In this document: positions 9,639 to 18,950 of the stretch, piece after piece
How the letters are laid out: every line of letters starts with the position of its first letter
Numbering within the stretch: position 1 is the first letter of the stretch
Assembly: GCF_001618425.1 (NCBI RefSeq)
Contig: NZ_BDCU01000017.1
Span: forward strand, 310,001 to 374,000
Direction of reading: 5' to 3'
Length of the DNA stretch: 64,000 nt
From: Nocardia fusca NBRC 14340
GTDB taxonomy: Bacteria > Actinomycetota > Actinomycetes > Mycobacteriales > Mycobacteriaceae
Program-made: the position numbers and the translations under genes
Notes under the pieces: model-generated
The model's database searches: none
Seen by the model: only the letters and a program-made list of their open reading frames with translations
What the model was told of the DNA's origin: nothing

Positions 9639-10054
9639 TCGGCGGGTACCGCCGCGAACGAATGAGGCCGAAGGTGGCGCCGGAATTCAGCGGTCGGCAT
9701 GTCCTGGCCGAGTTCGGTGGGGTGGACCGGGCGCTGTGCGACGATCTCGGGCGGCTCGAGGCCGTGCTGCGGCACGCGCTGTCCGCCGCGGGAGTGACCG
9801 TCTGCGAGATCGTCGGTAAACAGTTCGACCCGCACGGGGTGACCGTGCTGGCACTGCTGGCCGAATCGCATGCCTCACTACACACCTACCCGGAGACCGG
9901 GGACATCTTCGTCGATGTGTTCACCTGCGGTGCCGCCGCGGACAGTGCCGGTGCGGTGGCCGAGCTGTTGCGCGCGGCGCTGGCTCCCGAACACGTCCGT
10001 ATCTCGACGGTGCTGCGCGGCCGGGCCGCCGGCGGTCAGGCCAGCAGCATATAG
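9635..10054 (+). CDS. speD: S-adenosylmethionine decarboxylase proenzyme
   Basis: This small SpeD/SpeH-type enzyme decarboxylates S-adenosylmethionine to supply aminopropyl groups for spermidine. It matures by self-cleavage before the serine of ESHASLHTYPE, which becomes the pyruvoyl cofactor; the Cys in DVFTCG is the expected proton-donor region. The GTG at 9635 overlaps the helicase stop (GTGA), suggesting coupled translation; ATG at 9662 would give a 130-residue protein and is equally reasonable. No aminopropyltransferase gene (speE) is beside it. Its end overlaps the convergent DUF5134 gene by 19 bases. Confidence 0.88.
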   Translation: MIGGYRRERMRPKVAPEFSGRHVLAEFGGVDRALCDDLGRLEAVLRHALSAAGVTVCEIVGKQFDPHGVTVLALLAESHASLHTYPETGDIFVDVFTCGAAADSAGAVAELLRAALAPEHVRISTVLRGRAAGGQASSI

Positions 10055-10671
10055 GCCATACCGAGATCCATGATGAGATGCGGGAGTACGGCGACGGGCA
10101 GTCCGCGGCCCGCGGCCGGCGCGACCGGATGCGCGACCCACCAGCGCGCCCGCCCGGTGCGCACCGAGACCAGCACCACGGCGGCGTCCACCAGGAACAG
10201 GGCGGCGAAGACAGCGGCCGGCCCCGGATCCGCGCTGTGCCCGACAGCACTGTGTCCCGCCATCGTGAACAGCATCACCGCGGCCGCGACCAGGTGGTAC
10301 ACGATGGCCGCCGCACGCTGCCCCGCCCGCGGATACGCATCGCGGTACCAGCGCACCAGCCGGTCGCCGAGCAGCAGGGTGAACACCAGCGTCATCGCGA
10401 GCAGCACACCGTGCAGGGCATGAGTGTGCACCCGGGTGGGGAACAGCACCATCACCAGCATGACCGCGCACATCAGCAGATGCGCGGCGTCGGATTCCTG
10501 GTCACCGCCGTGCGCCGCGCCACCGCAGCCTGTAGCACCACCCTCGGACTCCCCCGTCGCGAGCACCGGCGCGGCGAATATCACCCGGGCCAGCACCACC
10601 AGCGCCGCCACGGCGAACGCCAGCGCGACCAGGGCCCGCACCCCGGCCTGGTCGAGTACGAATCCGGCCAT
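10036..10671 (-). CDS. DUF5134 family integral membrane protein
   Basis: The 211-residue product has about six hydrophobic segments and His residues near or within them (AAHLLMCAVMLVM, THALHGVLLAM, VYHLVAAAVMLFTMAGHS, LPHLIMDLGMAYML). This is the DUF5134 pattern of actinobacterial membrane proteins; the histidines suggest metal or heme contact, which is inference. The ATG at 10671 gives a first membrane segment immediately. It converges with and overlaps speD, and is divergent from hrpA. Confidence 0.8.
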   Translation of the reverse strand: MAGFVLDQAGVRALVALAFAVAALVVLARVIFAAPVLATGESEGGATGCGGAAHGGDQESDAAHLLMCAVMLVMVLFPTRVHTHALHGVLLAMTLVFTLLLGDRLVRWYRDAYPRAGQRAAAIVYHLVAAAVMLFTMAGHSAVGHSADPGPAAVFAALFLVDAAVVLVSVRTGRARWWVAHPVAPAAGRGLPVAVLPHLIMDLGMAYMLLA

Positions 10672-10837
10672 GCCGCACCGCCTTTCGCAAAAGCGCACCC
10701 CGACCATATTCGCACGACCGATCGGCCGCGGACAGAGCTTCGATCCGCCGGACACCGCCCGCGTCACCGCCGGCCGCCGGTACCTGCCCGGGCCGCGGCC
10801 CGGCCGGACGCCGGGTTTCGATAGGCTGGTCGATGCA

Positions 10838-13800
10838 ATGACCAGGACCGCAGTCACGCACCGGGAGCTTCGTACCCGGTTGGCTTCTCTCACCCTCCGC
10901 GACGAACACCGGCTGCACCGGCAACTGGATCGAGTGCGCGGCGGCGACCTGTCCCGGATCGAGTCCGAGATCACGGCGGCCGAGGAACGGATCGCGGCCC
11001 GGCGGGCGGCGATACCGGCGATCACCTATCCCGAGCAGCTGCCGGTCACCGGGCGCCGCGACGATATCGCCGCCGCCATCGCCGCCCATCAGGTCGTGGT
11101 GGTGGCGGGGGAAACCGGCTCCGGTAAGACCACCCAGATCCCGAAGATCTGCCTGGAGCTGGGCCGGGGTATCCGCGGGGCGATCGGGCACACCCAGCCC
11201 CGCCGGCTGGCGGCGCGCACGGTCGCCGAGCGGATCGCCACGGAGCTCGGGACCGAGCTGGGCGACGCGGTCGGCTATACGGTCCGGTTCACCGATCACG
11301 CCGCCGAGCACACGCTGGTCAAGTTGATGACCGACGGTATCCTGCTCGCCGAGATCCAACGCGACCGGCTGCTGCGCGCCTACGACACGATCATCATCGA
11401 CGAGGCACACGAACGCAGTCTCAATATCGATTTCCTGCTCGGCTACCTGAAGCAGCTGCTCCCCCGGCGGCCGGACCTGAAGATCGTCATCACCTCGGCC
11501 ACCATCGACCCGGAACTGTTCGCCCGGCATTTCGCCGATGCCGCGGGCAACCCGGCGCCGATCGTGGAGGTCTCCGGCCGGTCGTATCCGGTGGAGATCC
11601 GGTACCGGCCGCTGGCCCTGCCGGCGCCGGAGGAGGCCGACGAGGAAGAAGATCACCGGCCGGTCGATCGCGACCCGGTCGATGCGATCTGCGCGGCGGT
11701 CACCGAACTCTTCGCCGAAGGTGACGGCGATGTGCTGGTGTTCCTGTCCGGTGAACGGGAGATCCGCGATACCGCCGACGCGCTCGCGGAGCTGAAACTC
11801 TCCCGGACCGAGATCCTGCCGCTGTACGCCCGCCTGTCCGCGGCCGAACAGCACCGGGTGTTCGCCCCGCACACCGGCCGGCGGGTGGTACTGGCCACCA
11901 ATGTCGCCGAAACTTCGCTCACCGTGCCGGGTATCCGCTATGTGGTCGATCCCGGGACCGCCCGGATCTCCCGCTATTCCATGCGGACGAAGGTGCAGCG
12001 GCTGCCGATCGAATCGATCTCGCAGGCCTCGGCACGACAGCGATCCGGGCGCTGCGGCCGCGTCGCCGACGGTATCTGTATCCGCCTGTACTCCGAGGAC
12101 GATTTCGAATCCCGTCCGGCGTTCACCGATCCGGAGATCCTGCGTACCAACCTCGCCGCGGTCATCCTGCAGATGACCGCGCTCGGGCTGGGCGAGATGG
12201 AACGGTTCCCGTTCGTGGAGGCGCCGGACCAGCGCGCGGTCCGCGACGGTGTCGCCCTGCTGGAGGAGCTGGGCGCCCTCACCCGCGACGCACCGGACAA
12301 GCGCCCGCCGGCGGAGGCCCCGGAAACCGGTGCCCGGGAAGCGGATTCCGCGGACCTCCACGAGACGGGAGCGAGCCGGAAGCGCCGCCGGGCCGAATCG
12401 GGCCCCGCCCTCACGCCGACGGGCCGGGAGATGGCGCGGCTGCCGGTGGACCCGCGAATGGGCCGGATGCTCGTCGAAGCCCACCGCAACGGCTGTCTGG
12501 CCGAGATGCTGGTGATCGTGGCCGCCCTGTCGATCCAGGACGTCCGTGAACGACCGGTCGATCAGCAGCAGGCCGCCGACGCGAAACATGCTCGGTTCAC
12601 CGTGCCGAATTCGGACTTCCTGGCGTACCTGCGGCTGTGGGAGTACCTCACCGGGCAGCGGCGGGCACTGTCCGCGAACCGTTTCCGGCGGATGTGCCGC
12701 GAGGAGTTCCTGCACTACCTGCGAATCCGCGAGTGGCAGGACCTGTACGGCCAGCTCCGCACCATCACCAAGGGGATGGGCTGGTCACTGCACGAGCCGG
12801 CCGCCGAGCCCGAGGCGAAGAATTCCCGCCCCGCACGCTTCGAGAACGGTCCGCGGCGCGGACGCGGACGCCACGGCGCGCAGCCGGAACGGGAAGCCGC
12901 CGAGCCCGTACGGACCGGCACCGCGGCCCCCCGGCCGGTCGAGGAGATGACCCCGGACACCGATCCGTGGGACGCGACCGCCATCCATCAGGCGCTGCTG
13001 TCGGGCATGCTGTCGCATATCGGGGTCCGGGAAGCCGAGTCCCGGGAGTTCCTCGGCGCCCGTAACGCCAAGTTCATGATCTTCCCGGGTTCCTCGCTGG
13101 CCAAGAAACCGCCGCGCTGGGTGATGGCCGCGGAACTGGTGGAGACCTCACGCCTGTGGGGCCGGATCACCGCCCGCGTCGAACCCGAATGGGCCGAACG
13201 GCTCGCCGGAGATCTGGTCAAACGTATCTATTCCGAACCGCACTGGTCGTCCAAACGCGGCGCCGCCCGGGCCTACGAACGCGTCACCCTCTACGGTGTC
13301 CCCCTGGTGACCGGCCGGCCGGTCGACTACGGACGTATCGACCCCGAGGTCTCGCGGGAATTGTTTTTGCGGCATGCCCTGGTACAGGGCGAATGGCAGA
13401 CCCGGCACGAGTTCTTCCATCGCAACCGGGCGCTGCTCGACGATATCGCCGACCTCGAGCACCGCGCTCGGCGCCGGGACATCCTCGTCGACGACGAGGT
13501 GCTCTTCGAGTTCTACGACCGCCGGATCCCCGCCGATATCGTCTCGGTCCGGCATTTCGACACCTGGTGGAAGACGGCCCGCCGGCAGGACCCCCACCAG
13601 CTCGATTTCACAACCGAGACGGTGGTGAACGAGAACGCGAACCGGCTGGACCCCACGGATTTCCCGGACACCTGGCGCCAGGGCGAGCTGTCCTTCCCAC
13701 TCACCTACCAATTCGAACCGGGACAGGCCGACGACGGTGTGACCGTGCGCATTCCGGTGGCGCAGCTGGCCCATGTCCGCGCGGTCGGATTCGACTGGCT

Positions 13801-15019
13801 GGTGCCGGGCATGCGCGCGGAACTGGCCACGGCGCTGATCAAGACACTGCCGAAACAGTTGCGGCGCACGGTGGTCCCCGCGCCGGATTTCGCGGCCGCC
13901 GCCCTGCGCGTCCTCACCCCGCGGGCCGAACCGCTGCGGACCGGGCTGGCCCGGGAGCTGACCCGCCTGGCGGCCACGCCGATCACCCCCGGCGATATGG
14001 ACCCCGCCGCGCTTCCCGATCATCTCCGGATGACCTTCGCCGCCACCGATATCGACGGCCGCGTGCTGACCACCAGCAAGAGTCTGGCGCAGTTGCGGAC
14101 CCGCCTGGCCGATCAGGTCTCCGCCTCGGTGGCCGCGGCGACCGCCAACGCCGAACGTGCCCCCGCCACCGTGTGGACCTCGGAATCCCTGGGCACCTTG
14201 GAGGCCACGGTCCGCCGGGAAGTGGGCGGCCAGACCATCACCGGTTATCCCGCGCTGGTCCCGGAGGCCGACGGAGTGGCGGTCCGCGTGCTCACCTCGC
14301 CCGCCGAACAGGCCCGGGCCATGCGGGCGGGAACCCGGGCGCTGGTGCTCAACGCCATCCCCACCTCGGTGCGCGGCGTCACCGCGGGCCTGTCCCCGGC
14401 GGATCGGCTGATACTCAGCCAGAACCCGTACGGTTCGGTCGACGCGCTGGTCGAGGACTGCCGCGCCGCGGCCGCCGACCAGCTCATCGGCGCCGCGGGC
14501 GGACCCGTCCGCGACCCCGCACAGTTCGAGCGTCTGGTGACGGCGCTGCGGCCGAAGCTGAACGAGGTGGTCACCCGGATCGTCCGGCTGGTCGTGCCGG
14601 TCCTGGCCGCGGCGCACGATGTGTCGACTGCGTTGAACAGCGTCCGAGAAGCCGATATCGCCGAGGATGTCCGGGATCAGCTGGCGGAGCTGCTGTTCGA
14701 CGGGTTCGTCTCCGAATGGGGCCCGGCCCGGCTGCGGGAACTGCCCCGGTATCTGCGCGCGGCGCAAGCCCGGCTCACGGCCCTTCCCGGGTCCGCGGTA
14801 CGCGACCGCCGGGCGATGACGGACGTGGACGCCGCACTGGCCGCCTACGACCAGCTGCTCACCCGGTTACCGGAGGCGCGGCGGAACACACCCGACGTCA
14901 CCGATATCTGGTGGATGATCCAGGAGTTGCGGGTGAGCCTGTTCGCCCAGAAGGTGGGCACGCCGTATCCGGTCTCCGCCCAGCGGATCCAGAAGGCGAT
15001 CGCGGCCGTGCGCCGCTGA
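10838..15019 (+). CDS. hrpA: ATP-dependent RNA helicase HrpA
   Basis: This 1393-residue DEAH-box helicase has motif I GETGSGKTTQ, motif II DEAHERS, motif III TSATID and motif VI QRSGRCGRV, followed by the ratchet/OB-fold region and the long C-terminal DUF3418 domain typical of HrpA. A basic low-complexity insert at about residues 650-700 and 830-850 is lineage-specific. In E. coli HrpA acts on fimbrial mRNA and on stalled ribosomes; the actinobacterial role is inferred. ATG at 10838 begins the family-like MTRTAVTHRELR segment. It converges on nrdR with a 10-base gap. Confidence 0.93.
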   Translation: MTRTAVTHRELRTRLASLTLRDEHRLHRQLDRVRGGDLSRIESEITAAEERIAARRAAIPAITYPEQLPVTGRRDDIAAAIAAHQVVVVAGETGSGKTTQIPKICLELGRGIRGAIGHTQPRRLAARTVAERIATELGTELGDAVGYTVRFTDHAAEHTLVKLMTDGILLAEIQRDRLLRAYDTIIIDEAHERSLNIDFLLGYLKQLLPRRPDLKIVITSATIDPELFARHFADAAGNPAPIVEVSGRSYPVEIRYRPLALPAPEEADEEEDHRPVDRDPVDAICAAVTELFAEGDGDVLVFLSGEREIRDTADALAELKLSRTEILPLYARLSAAEQHRVFAPHTGRRVVLATNVAETSLTVPGIRYVVDPGTARISRYSMRTKVQRLPIESISQASARQRSGRCGRVADGICIRLYSEDDFESRPAFTDPEILRTNLAAVILQMTALGLGEMERFPFVEAPDQRAVRDGVALLEELGALTRDAPDKRPPAEAPETGAREADSADLHETGASRKRRRAESGPALTPTGREMARLPVDPRMGRMLVEAHRNGCLAEMLVIVAALSIQDVRERPVDQQQAADAKHARFTVPNSDFLAYLRLWEYLTGQRRALSANRFRRMCREEFLHYLRIREWQDLYGQLRTITKGMGWSLHEPAAEPEAKNSRPARFENGPRRGRGRHGAQPEREAAEPVRTGTAAPRPVEEMTPDTDPWDATAIHQALLSGMLSHIGVREAESREFLGARNAKFMIFPGSSLAKKPPRWVMAAELVETSRLWGRITARVEPEWAERLAGDLVKRIYSEPHWSSKRGAARAYERVTLYGVPLVTGRPVDYGRIDPEVSRELFLRHALVQGEWQTRHEFFHRNRALLDDIADLEHRARRRDILVDDEVLFEFYDRRIPADIVSVRHFDTWWKTARRQDPHQLDFTTETVVNENANRLDPTDFPDTWRQGELSFPLTYQFEPGQADDGVTVRIPVAQLAHVRAVGFDWLVPGMRAELATALIKTLPKQLRRTVVPAPDFAAAALRVLTPRAEPLRTGLARELTRLAATPITPGDMDPAALPDHLRMTFAATDIDGRVLTTSKSLAQLRTRLADQVSASVAAATANAERAPATVWTSESLGTLEATVRREVGGQTITGYPALVPEADGVAVRVLTSPAEQARAMRAGTRALVLNAIPTSVRGVTAGLSPADRLILSQNPYGSVDALVEDCRAAAADQLIGAAGGPVRDPAQFERLVTALRPKLNEVVTRIVRLVVPVLAAAHDVSTALNSVREADIAEDVRDQLAELLFDGFVSEWGPARLRELPRYLRAAQARLTALPGSAVRDRRAMTDVDAALAAYDQLLTRLPEARRNTPDVTDIWWMIQELRVSLFAQKVGTPYPVSAQRIQKAIAAVRR

Positions 15020-15029
15020 ATACGCCCGC

Positions 15030-15497
15030 TCAGTCGCCGGGACCGACCGCTGCCCGGGCCTGCCGCATATCCCGGATCTCGCGTTCGAAATCCTCCGCGG
15101 AGGTGAAGGATCGGTAGACCGAGGCGAAACGCAGATACGCCACCTCGTCCAGTTCGCGTAGCGGCCCGAGAATCGCCAGGCCGACCTCATGACTCGGCAC
15201 TTCCGGTGACCCCTTGGCCCGGACCGCGTCCTCCACCTGCTGGGCCAGCAGGTTCAGCGCGTCGTCGTCGACCTCGCGGCCCTGACAGGCACGCCGGACC
15301 CCGCGGATCACCTTCTCCCGGCTGAACGGCTCGGTGACACCGCTGCGCTTGACCACCGACAGGATCGCGGTCTCCACCGTGGTGAAACGGCGGCCGCATT
15401 CCGGGCAGGAGCGTCTGCGGCGAATGGCGGCGCCCTCGTCGGCCAGTCGCGAGTCGACGACCCGGGAGTCGGGGTGTCGGCAGTACGGGCAGTGCAT
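15030..15497 (-). CDS. nrdR: Transcriptional repressor NrdR
   Basis: The 155-residue product represses ribonucleotide reductase genes in response to ATP/dATP. The zinc ribbon is complete ([11 protein letters not shown] at residues 3-6 and CPECGRRF near 34), followed by an ATP-cone domain ([19 protein letters not shown]). Length and sequence match mycobacterial Rv2718c, also located beside the lexA region. No NrdR box or nrd gene is seen in the window. Confidence 0.95.
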   Translation of the reverse strand: MHCPYCRHPDSRVVDSRLADEGAAIRRRRSCPECGRRFTTVETAILSVVKRSGVTEPFSREKVIRGVRRACQGREVDDDALNLLAQQVEDAVRAKGSPEVPSHEVGLAILGPLRELDEVAYLRFASVYRSFTSAEDFEREIRDMRQARAAVGPGD

Positions 15498-15700
15498 CCG
15501 GGGTCCTTCGTCGCTGCGAACGCTCGCGGCCGAACCGGCGCCGGTCGCGGGTCCGGCGAGCGCGGGTACCGGGCCGGTGCCCGGATACGGGTGGGCCGGT
15601 CACACGCACCGGCTCGAGTGCATAACACATCGAGGATACCGGTACGGGGTGTGTCGTGCGCGCGCTCACCCCTGGTCCGGACATACGCGCCGCCGGCACG

Positions 15701-16171
15701 CTACCGGGACCCGGGCGCGTCGGCGGCCGGACCGGGCACCGCGGCGGCCGGAATTCCGGGCAGCGCCGGCCCGGGCGCCGGATCCGGGGCCCGCAGATGC
15801 GCCAGCGCGAGGAAGGCGACCACCACCGTCGCGGTGATCACGGCGGTCAGGGCCGTCGCCGCATAACCGGCGCGGGCCCGCTCGACCAGATCGCCGGGTT
15901 CGGGTGGCCGGGGCTGCGGCGCCACCGCCGGCCCGCGGCGCATCGCCGGCGCCGCCGGCCGGACGACCGGGCGGTACCCGTTCGCCCCGCCCCGGTGCGG
16001 CGTCGCGGCACACGGGCGGGACGGATCGGGCCGCCGCGTGTCCGGACCCGGCAACCCGCCCTCGTCCGGGCGGGGCGTTCCGGTCTCCCCCTGCGGGACC
16101 GGACCGGGCCGCACCCGGGCGGTGACGTCTTCCCGCGTGCCGGTGCCGGTCACGCTGATGGCGGTGTTCAT
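15701..16171 (-). CDS. Rv2719c-like SOS-regulated membrane protein lacking a LysM domain
   Basis: The 156-residue product has a proline/arginine-rich N-terminal region of about 105 residues, one transmembrane helix (ATALTAVITATVVVAFLALA) and a short Ala/Pro-rich tail. Its position divergent from lexA and beside nrdR equals that of Rv2719c (ChiZ), a damage-induced cell-wall protein that inhibits division. The mycobacterial protein carries a C-terminal LysM module; here the frame ends about 30 residues after the membrane helix and none of the alternative frames downstream shows LysM. Three SOS-box matches precede it. Homology is based mainly on position, topology and composition. Confidence 0.65.
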   Translation of the reverse strand: MNTAISVTGTGTREDVTARVRPGPVPQGETGTPRPDEGGLPGPDTRRPDPSRPCAATPHRGGANGYRPVVRPAAPAMRRGPAVAPQPRPPEPGDLVERARAGYAATALTAVITATVVVAFLALAHLRAPDPAPGPALPGIPAAAVPGPAADAPGSR

Positions 16172-16217
16172 CGGATAGACCTCCGTGCTGGTTGCTCGCG
16201 GAACCAAGGGGCGGTAT

Positions 16218-16233
16218 TCGATCAAATGTTCGA
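16218..16233. promoter_or_regulatory. SOS (LexA) box 1
   Basis: TCGATCAAATGTTCGA differs at one base from the actinobacterial LexA consensus TCGAAC-N4-GTTCGA. It lies in the divergent region between the Rv2719c-like gene and lexA, nearest the former. Confidence 0.7.
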
Positions 16234-16248
16234 CGAACTGATGTTCGA
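16233..16248. promoter_or_regulatory. SOS (LexA) box 2
   Basis: ACGAACTGATGTTCGA contains a perfect CGAAC-N4-GTTCG core and abuts box 1, sharing base 16233, so the two boxes are arranged head to tail on almost opposite turns of the helix. Confidence 0.8.
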
Positions 16249-16296
16249 TTTCTACCACGCCGGGGGGATAATGTCAGTAGCAACGCCGGACATACC

Positions 16297-16312
16297 TCGA
16301 ACAGATGTTTGA
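16297..16312. promoter_or_regulatory. SOS (LexA) box 3
   Basis: TCGAACAGATGTTTGA differs at one base from the LexA consensus. It is the box closest to lexA, about 118 bases before its start, and probably mediates autoregulation. Confidence 0.75.
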
Positions 16313-16429
16313 TAGATCGGAGAGCGCCGACTAGATTCACTGCACGACATCAAACCTCGGGCACAGCCGGTCCGGGCCGTCTGCCGGGACGGCGGTCACC
16401 GGGCCGGAGACCGACGAGAAAGGGCGGTT

Positions 16430-17158
16430 GTGGTGAGCCAATCAGACGACACGGGTGACGGGGCCGGCCCCGGCACCGAACCGGGGGCGACGGATCTCAC
16501 CGTGCGTCAGCGCAAGGTGCTCGAGGTCATCCGTTCCTCGGTGAGTCTGCGCGGCTATCCGCCCAGCATCCGCGAGATCGGTGACGCGGTCGGCCTGAAC
16601 TCCACCTCCTCGGTCGCGCACCAGCTGCGCACGCTGGAGCGCAAGGGGTATCTACGCCGCGACCCCAATCGTCCCCGTGCCGTGGATGTCCGCGGTATGG
16701 ACGAGGCGGTCCGCTCGGTGACCACCCTGCCCCCCGCCGATACCGCGGCCGCATCCGACGCGGCGGGCGATACCGATCGGCCGATACCGACCTATGTACC
16801 GGTGCTCGGACGAATCGCCGCCGGTGGCCCGATCCTGGCGGAACAGGCGGTGGAAGACGTGTTCCCACTCCCCCGCGAACTGGTCGGCGACGGTTCACTG
16901 TTCTTGCTGAAGGTGGTCGGCGAATCCATGGTCGATGCCGCCATCTGCGACGGCGACTGGGTGGTCGTCCGGCAGCAGAACGTGGCCGACAACGGCGATA
17001 TCGTCGCGGCGATGCTGGACGGCGAAGCGACCGTGAAGACGTTCAAACGCAGCGGCAAGGACGTCTGGCTGATGCCGCACAATCCGCATTTCGAACCGAT
17101 TCCGGGTAACGACGCGCGCATTCTCGGCAAAGTCGTCACCGTGATCCGCAAGATCTGA
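16430..17158 (+). CDS. lexA: SOS repressor LexA
   Basis: The 242-residue repressor has the LexA winged helix ([44 protein letters not shown]) and a complete self-cleaving peptidase domain. The cleavage site is Ala131-Gly132 in RIAAGGPI, and the catalytic dyad is Ser166 (GESMVDA) and Lys203 (ATVKTF). It represses DNA damage genes, including recA and the divergent gene here, until RecA filaments trigger its cleavage. Start is GTG at 16430 or the next GTG at 16433; an AAAGGGCGG site serves both. A hairpin terminator follows. Confidence 0.96.
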   Translation: MVSQSDDTGDGAGPGTEPGATDLTVRQRKVLEVIRSSVSLRGYPPSIREIGDAVGLNSTSSVAHQLRTLERKGYLRRDPNRPRAVDVRGMDEAVRSVTTLPPADTAAASDAAGDTDRPIPTYVPVLGRIAAGGPILAEQAVEDVFPLPRELVGDGSLFLLKVVGESMVDAAICDGDWVVVRQQNVADNGDIVAAMLDGEATVKTFKRSGKDVWLMPHNPHFEPIPGNDARILGKVVTVIRKI

Positions 17159-17167
17159 GACCGCCCA

Positions 17168-17194
17168 CCGGCACCGGGCACGCGCCGGTGCCGG
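17168..17194 (+). terminator. Terminator-like hairpin after lexA
   Basis: CCGGCACCGG and CCGGTGCCGG form a perfect 10-base stem with a 7-base loop 10 bases after the lexA stop, followed by GTCTTCTCC. It probably separates lexA from the next gene. Confidence 0.55.
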
Positions 17195-17222
17195 GTCTTC
17201 TCCCGGTGGCGGTGAGGAGCCC

Positions 17223-17921
17223 ATGGCAACACATGAGGTCGCGATCGCCCGGCCGCGTTCGGGACTCGGTTCCGGGCCGGTCCCGGATCTGATCTGGTAT
17301 GCCGCCTACGGGTCGAATACCGACCCGGAACGCTTGCGCTGCTACCTCACCGGCACCCGGCCCGTCGGCGCGGTGCACCGCCCGCCCGGCGCCCCGGAGG
17401 GTTGCCGCGACCGGACGGTGCCGGTGCGTTCGATCGCGCTGATACTCCCCGGGCTGCTCTATTTCGCCACCGAATCGGTGATCTGGACCGGCGGCCGGGC
17501 CTTCTACGATCCCACCACCCCTGCCGAGACCCCGGTCCGCGCCTACCTGCTGACCCGGTCGCAGTTCAGCGATATCGCCGCCCAGGAGATGTACCGTCCG
17601 GCCGGAACCGACCTCGACCTGACCGAGGCGGTGCGCACCGGCCGGTCACATCTGGGCCCCGGGCGCTACGAAACCCTGGTCTGCCCGGGCATAGTCGACG
17701 GCATACCGATTCTGACCTGCACCGGCCCGTGGCGCTGGCGCGAGATCGGCGGAAACCCGCCGGCCGCCGGGTATCTCCGCCGGATCGGCGCGGGCCTGCG
17801 TGCGGCGCACCGATGGTCGGTCCGCGAGACGGCGGGTTATCTGGCCAGTCGCCCGGGCGCCGCCGGACACTGGACTCCCGGCGGGGTGGCCGATGTACTG
17901 CGGTGCGGATACGACGGATAG
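17223..17921 (+). CDS. Gamma-glutamylcyclotransferase-like fold protein
   Basis: The 232-residue product opens with WYAAYGSNTDPERLRCYL, the YGSN/YGSL nucleotide-like loop that marks gamma-glutamylcyclotransferase-fold enzymes. The rest (LYFATESVIWTGGRAFYDP; TRSQFSDIAAQEMYRP) resembles actinobacterial homologues of unknown substrate, some annotated as histone deacetylase in error. The fold assignment rests on the N-terminal motif; the catalytic glutamate is not placed with confidence. ATG at 17223 follows a GAGGAG site. It is convergent with the IclR-type gene. Confidence 0.6.
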   Translation: MATHEVAIARPRSGLGSGPVPDLIWYAAYGSNTDPERLRCYLTGTRPVGAVHRPPGAPEGCRDRTVPVRSIALILPGLLYFATESVIWTGGRAFYDPTTPAETPVRAYLLTRSQFSDIAAQEMYRPAGTDLDLTEAVRTGRSHLGPGRYETLVCPGIVDGIPILTCTGPWRWREIGGNPPAAGYLRRIGAGLRAAHRWSVRETAGYLASRPGAAGHWTPGGVADVLRCGYDG

Positions 17922-17974
17922 GTCCCGGCCCGGCGCCATCGGTGCACAGCCCCGATCAGCGCCCGGCGCCGTGC

Positions 17975-18847
17975 TCATCCGTCCGCGGTCCGCAGTGCCA
18001 CCGAGATCGACCGCGCTCCCGCGCGCACGATGTCGATATACCGGGACCGGTCCGCCGGACCTGCCTCCGCCCGCAACGGGCCGAGCTGGACCTCGTAGGG
18101 CGCTTCGTCGCCGTGAAAAACCGGGGCGGACACATAGCTGAGCGGCAGCGGGTGCCGGGTGCGGATATCGGCCTCGGTGTACGCGCGCGAGGTCAACCGG
18201 CCCAGCTGGCGCAGCGCCTCGGACCGCACCTTCGGTTGCAGGAGTTCGGCGCCGAGCGCGCCGAGCAGTTCGGTCAGCAGATCCACCAGTCCGGCGTCGT
18301 CGGTTTCGGGCCGGAACATGGCGAATCCGTGCGCGGTGACGAAGTCGAGTAGTTCCGACGCCCCGGTCCGCCCGTGGGTCGTCGCCAGCCAGCGCTGCCG
18401 TTCGGCGGGTGTCCGCCACGGCATCACCGCGGCCCCCGCGGGGTAGACGACCGGAACCGACTGCCCGACGGACAGGCCCGGCACTATCCGCGCACCCGCA
18501 TACTGTTTGGCGACGATGGTGAGCCGATCGTCGGAGATCCGGCTCAGGGTGGTCCCGCAACCGGCGGCCTCGGCCAGTGCCGCCAGCTCGGCACCCACGG
18601 CGACGGCCGCGCCCACCGGTTCGGCGGGTGACAGGCGGGCCAGCGCCGGTCCGCGCCGGTAGGCCAGACTCGCGTCCCGGACCACCCAATTCGCCTCGCA
18701 CAACTCGGCGAGTACCGCGGTGACCGTCGCCCGGGCCAGTTCCAGACGTTCGGCGATCTCCGAAACGGTCAGCGCCCGCTCCGATTCCGCGAGCAGTTCG
18801 ACCACCGCCACCACCCGGCGTGTCGGCGGGGACCCGGCCGTCGCCAT
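17975..18847 (-). CDS. IclR-family transcriptional regulator
   Basis: This 290-residue protein has an N-terminal winged helix ([25 protein letters not shown], about residues 25-50) and a C-terminal effector-binding domain like IclR proteins. It is divergent from an SDR/reductase pair, with a perfect 12-base inverted repeat in the 103-base gap, so it most likely controls that pair and itself in response to an unknown small substrate. ATG at 18847 was chosen because it immediately precedes the conserved helix; the frame continues upstream without family character. Confidence 0.82.
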   Translation of the reverse strand: MATAGSPPTRRVVAVVELLAESERALTVSEIAERLELARATVTAVLAELCEANWVVRDASLAYRRGPALARLSPAEPVGAAVAVGAELAALAEAAGCGTTLSRISDDRLTIVAKQYAGARIVPGLSVGQSVPVVYPAGAAVMPWRTPAERQRWLATTHGRTGASELLDFVTAHGFAMFRPETDDAGLVDLLTELLGALGAELLQPKVRSEALRQLGRLTSRAYTEADIRTRHPLPLSYVSAPVFHGDEAPYEVQLGPLRAEAGPADRSRYIDIVRAGARSISVALRTADG

Positions 18848-18892
18848 ATCCGATGCTCCCTTGTCGCCCGGTATCCCGGGATCTACACTGCA

Positions 18893-18926
18893 TCGACTAT
18901 TCGATGACATTACGTCGAATAGTCGA
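18893..18926. promoter_or_regulatory. Perfect inverted-repeat operator between IclR regulator and SDR gene
   Basis: The 12-base arms TCGACTATTCGA and TCGAATAGTCGA are exact reverse complements separated by 10 bases. Each arm is itself flanked by TCGA, giving a nested symmetry. The site lies about 25 bases before the SDR start and 46 before the regulator start, suited to control of both promoters. Confidence 0.8.
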
Positions 18927-18950
18927 CACAAGCATACTTCAGGAGGCGCC

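Noticed and set aside
13148..15117. Long frames on both strands across the 3' half of hrpA
   Set aside because: They lie inside the HrpA gene, whose helicase and C-terminal domains are clear; the other frames have shadow-type composition.
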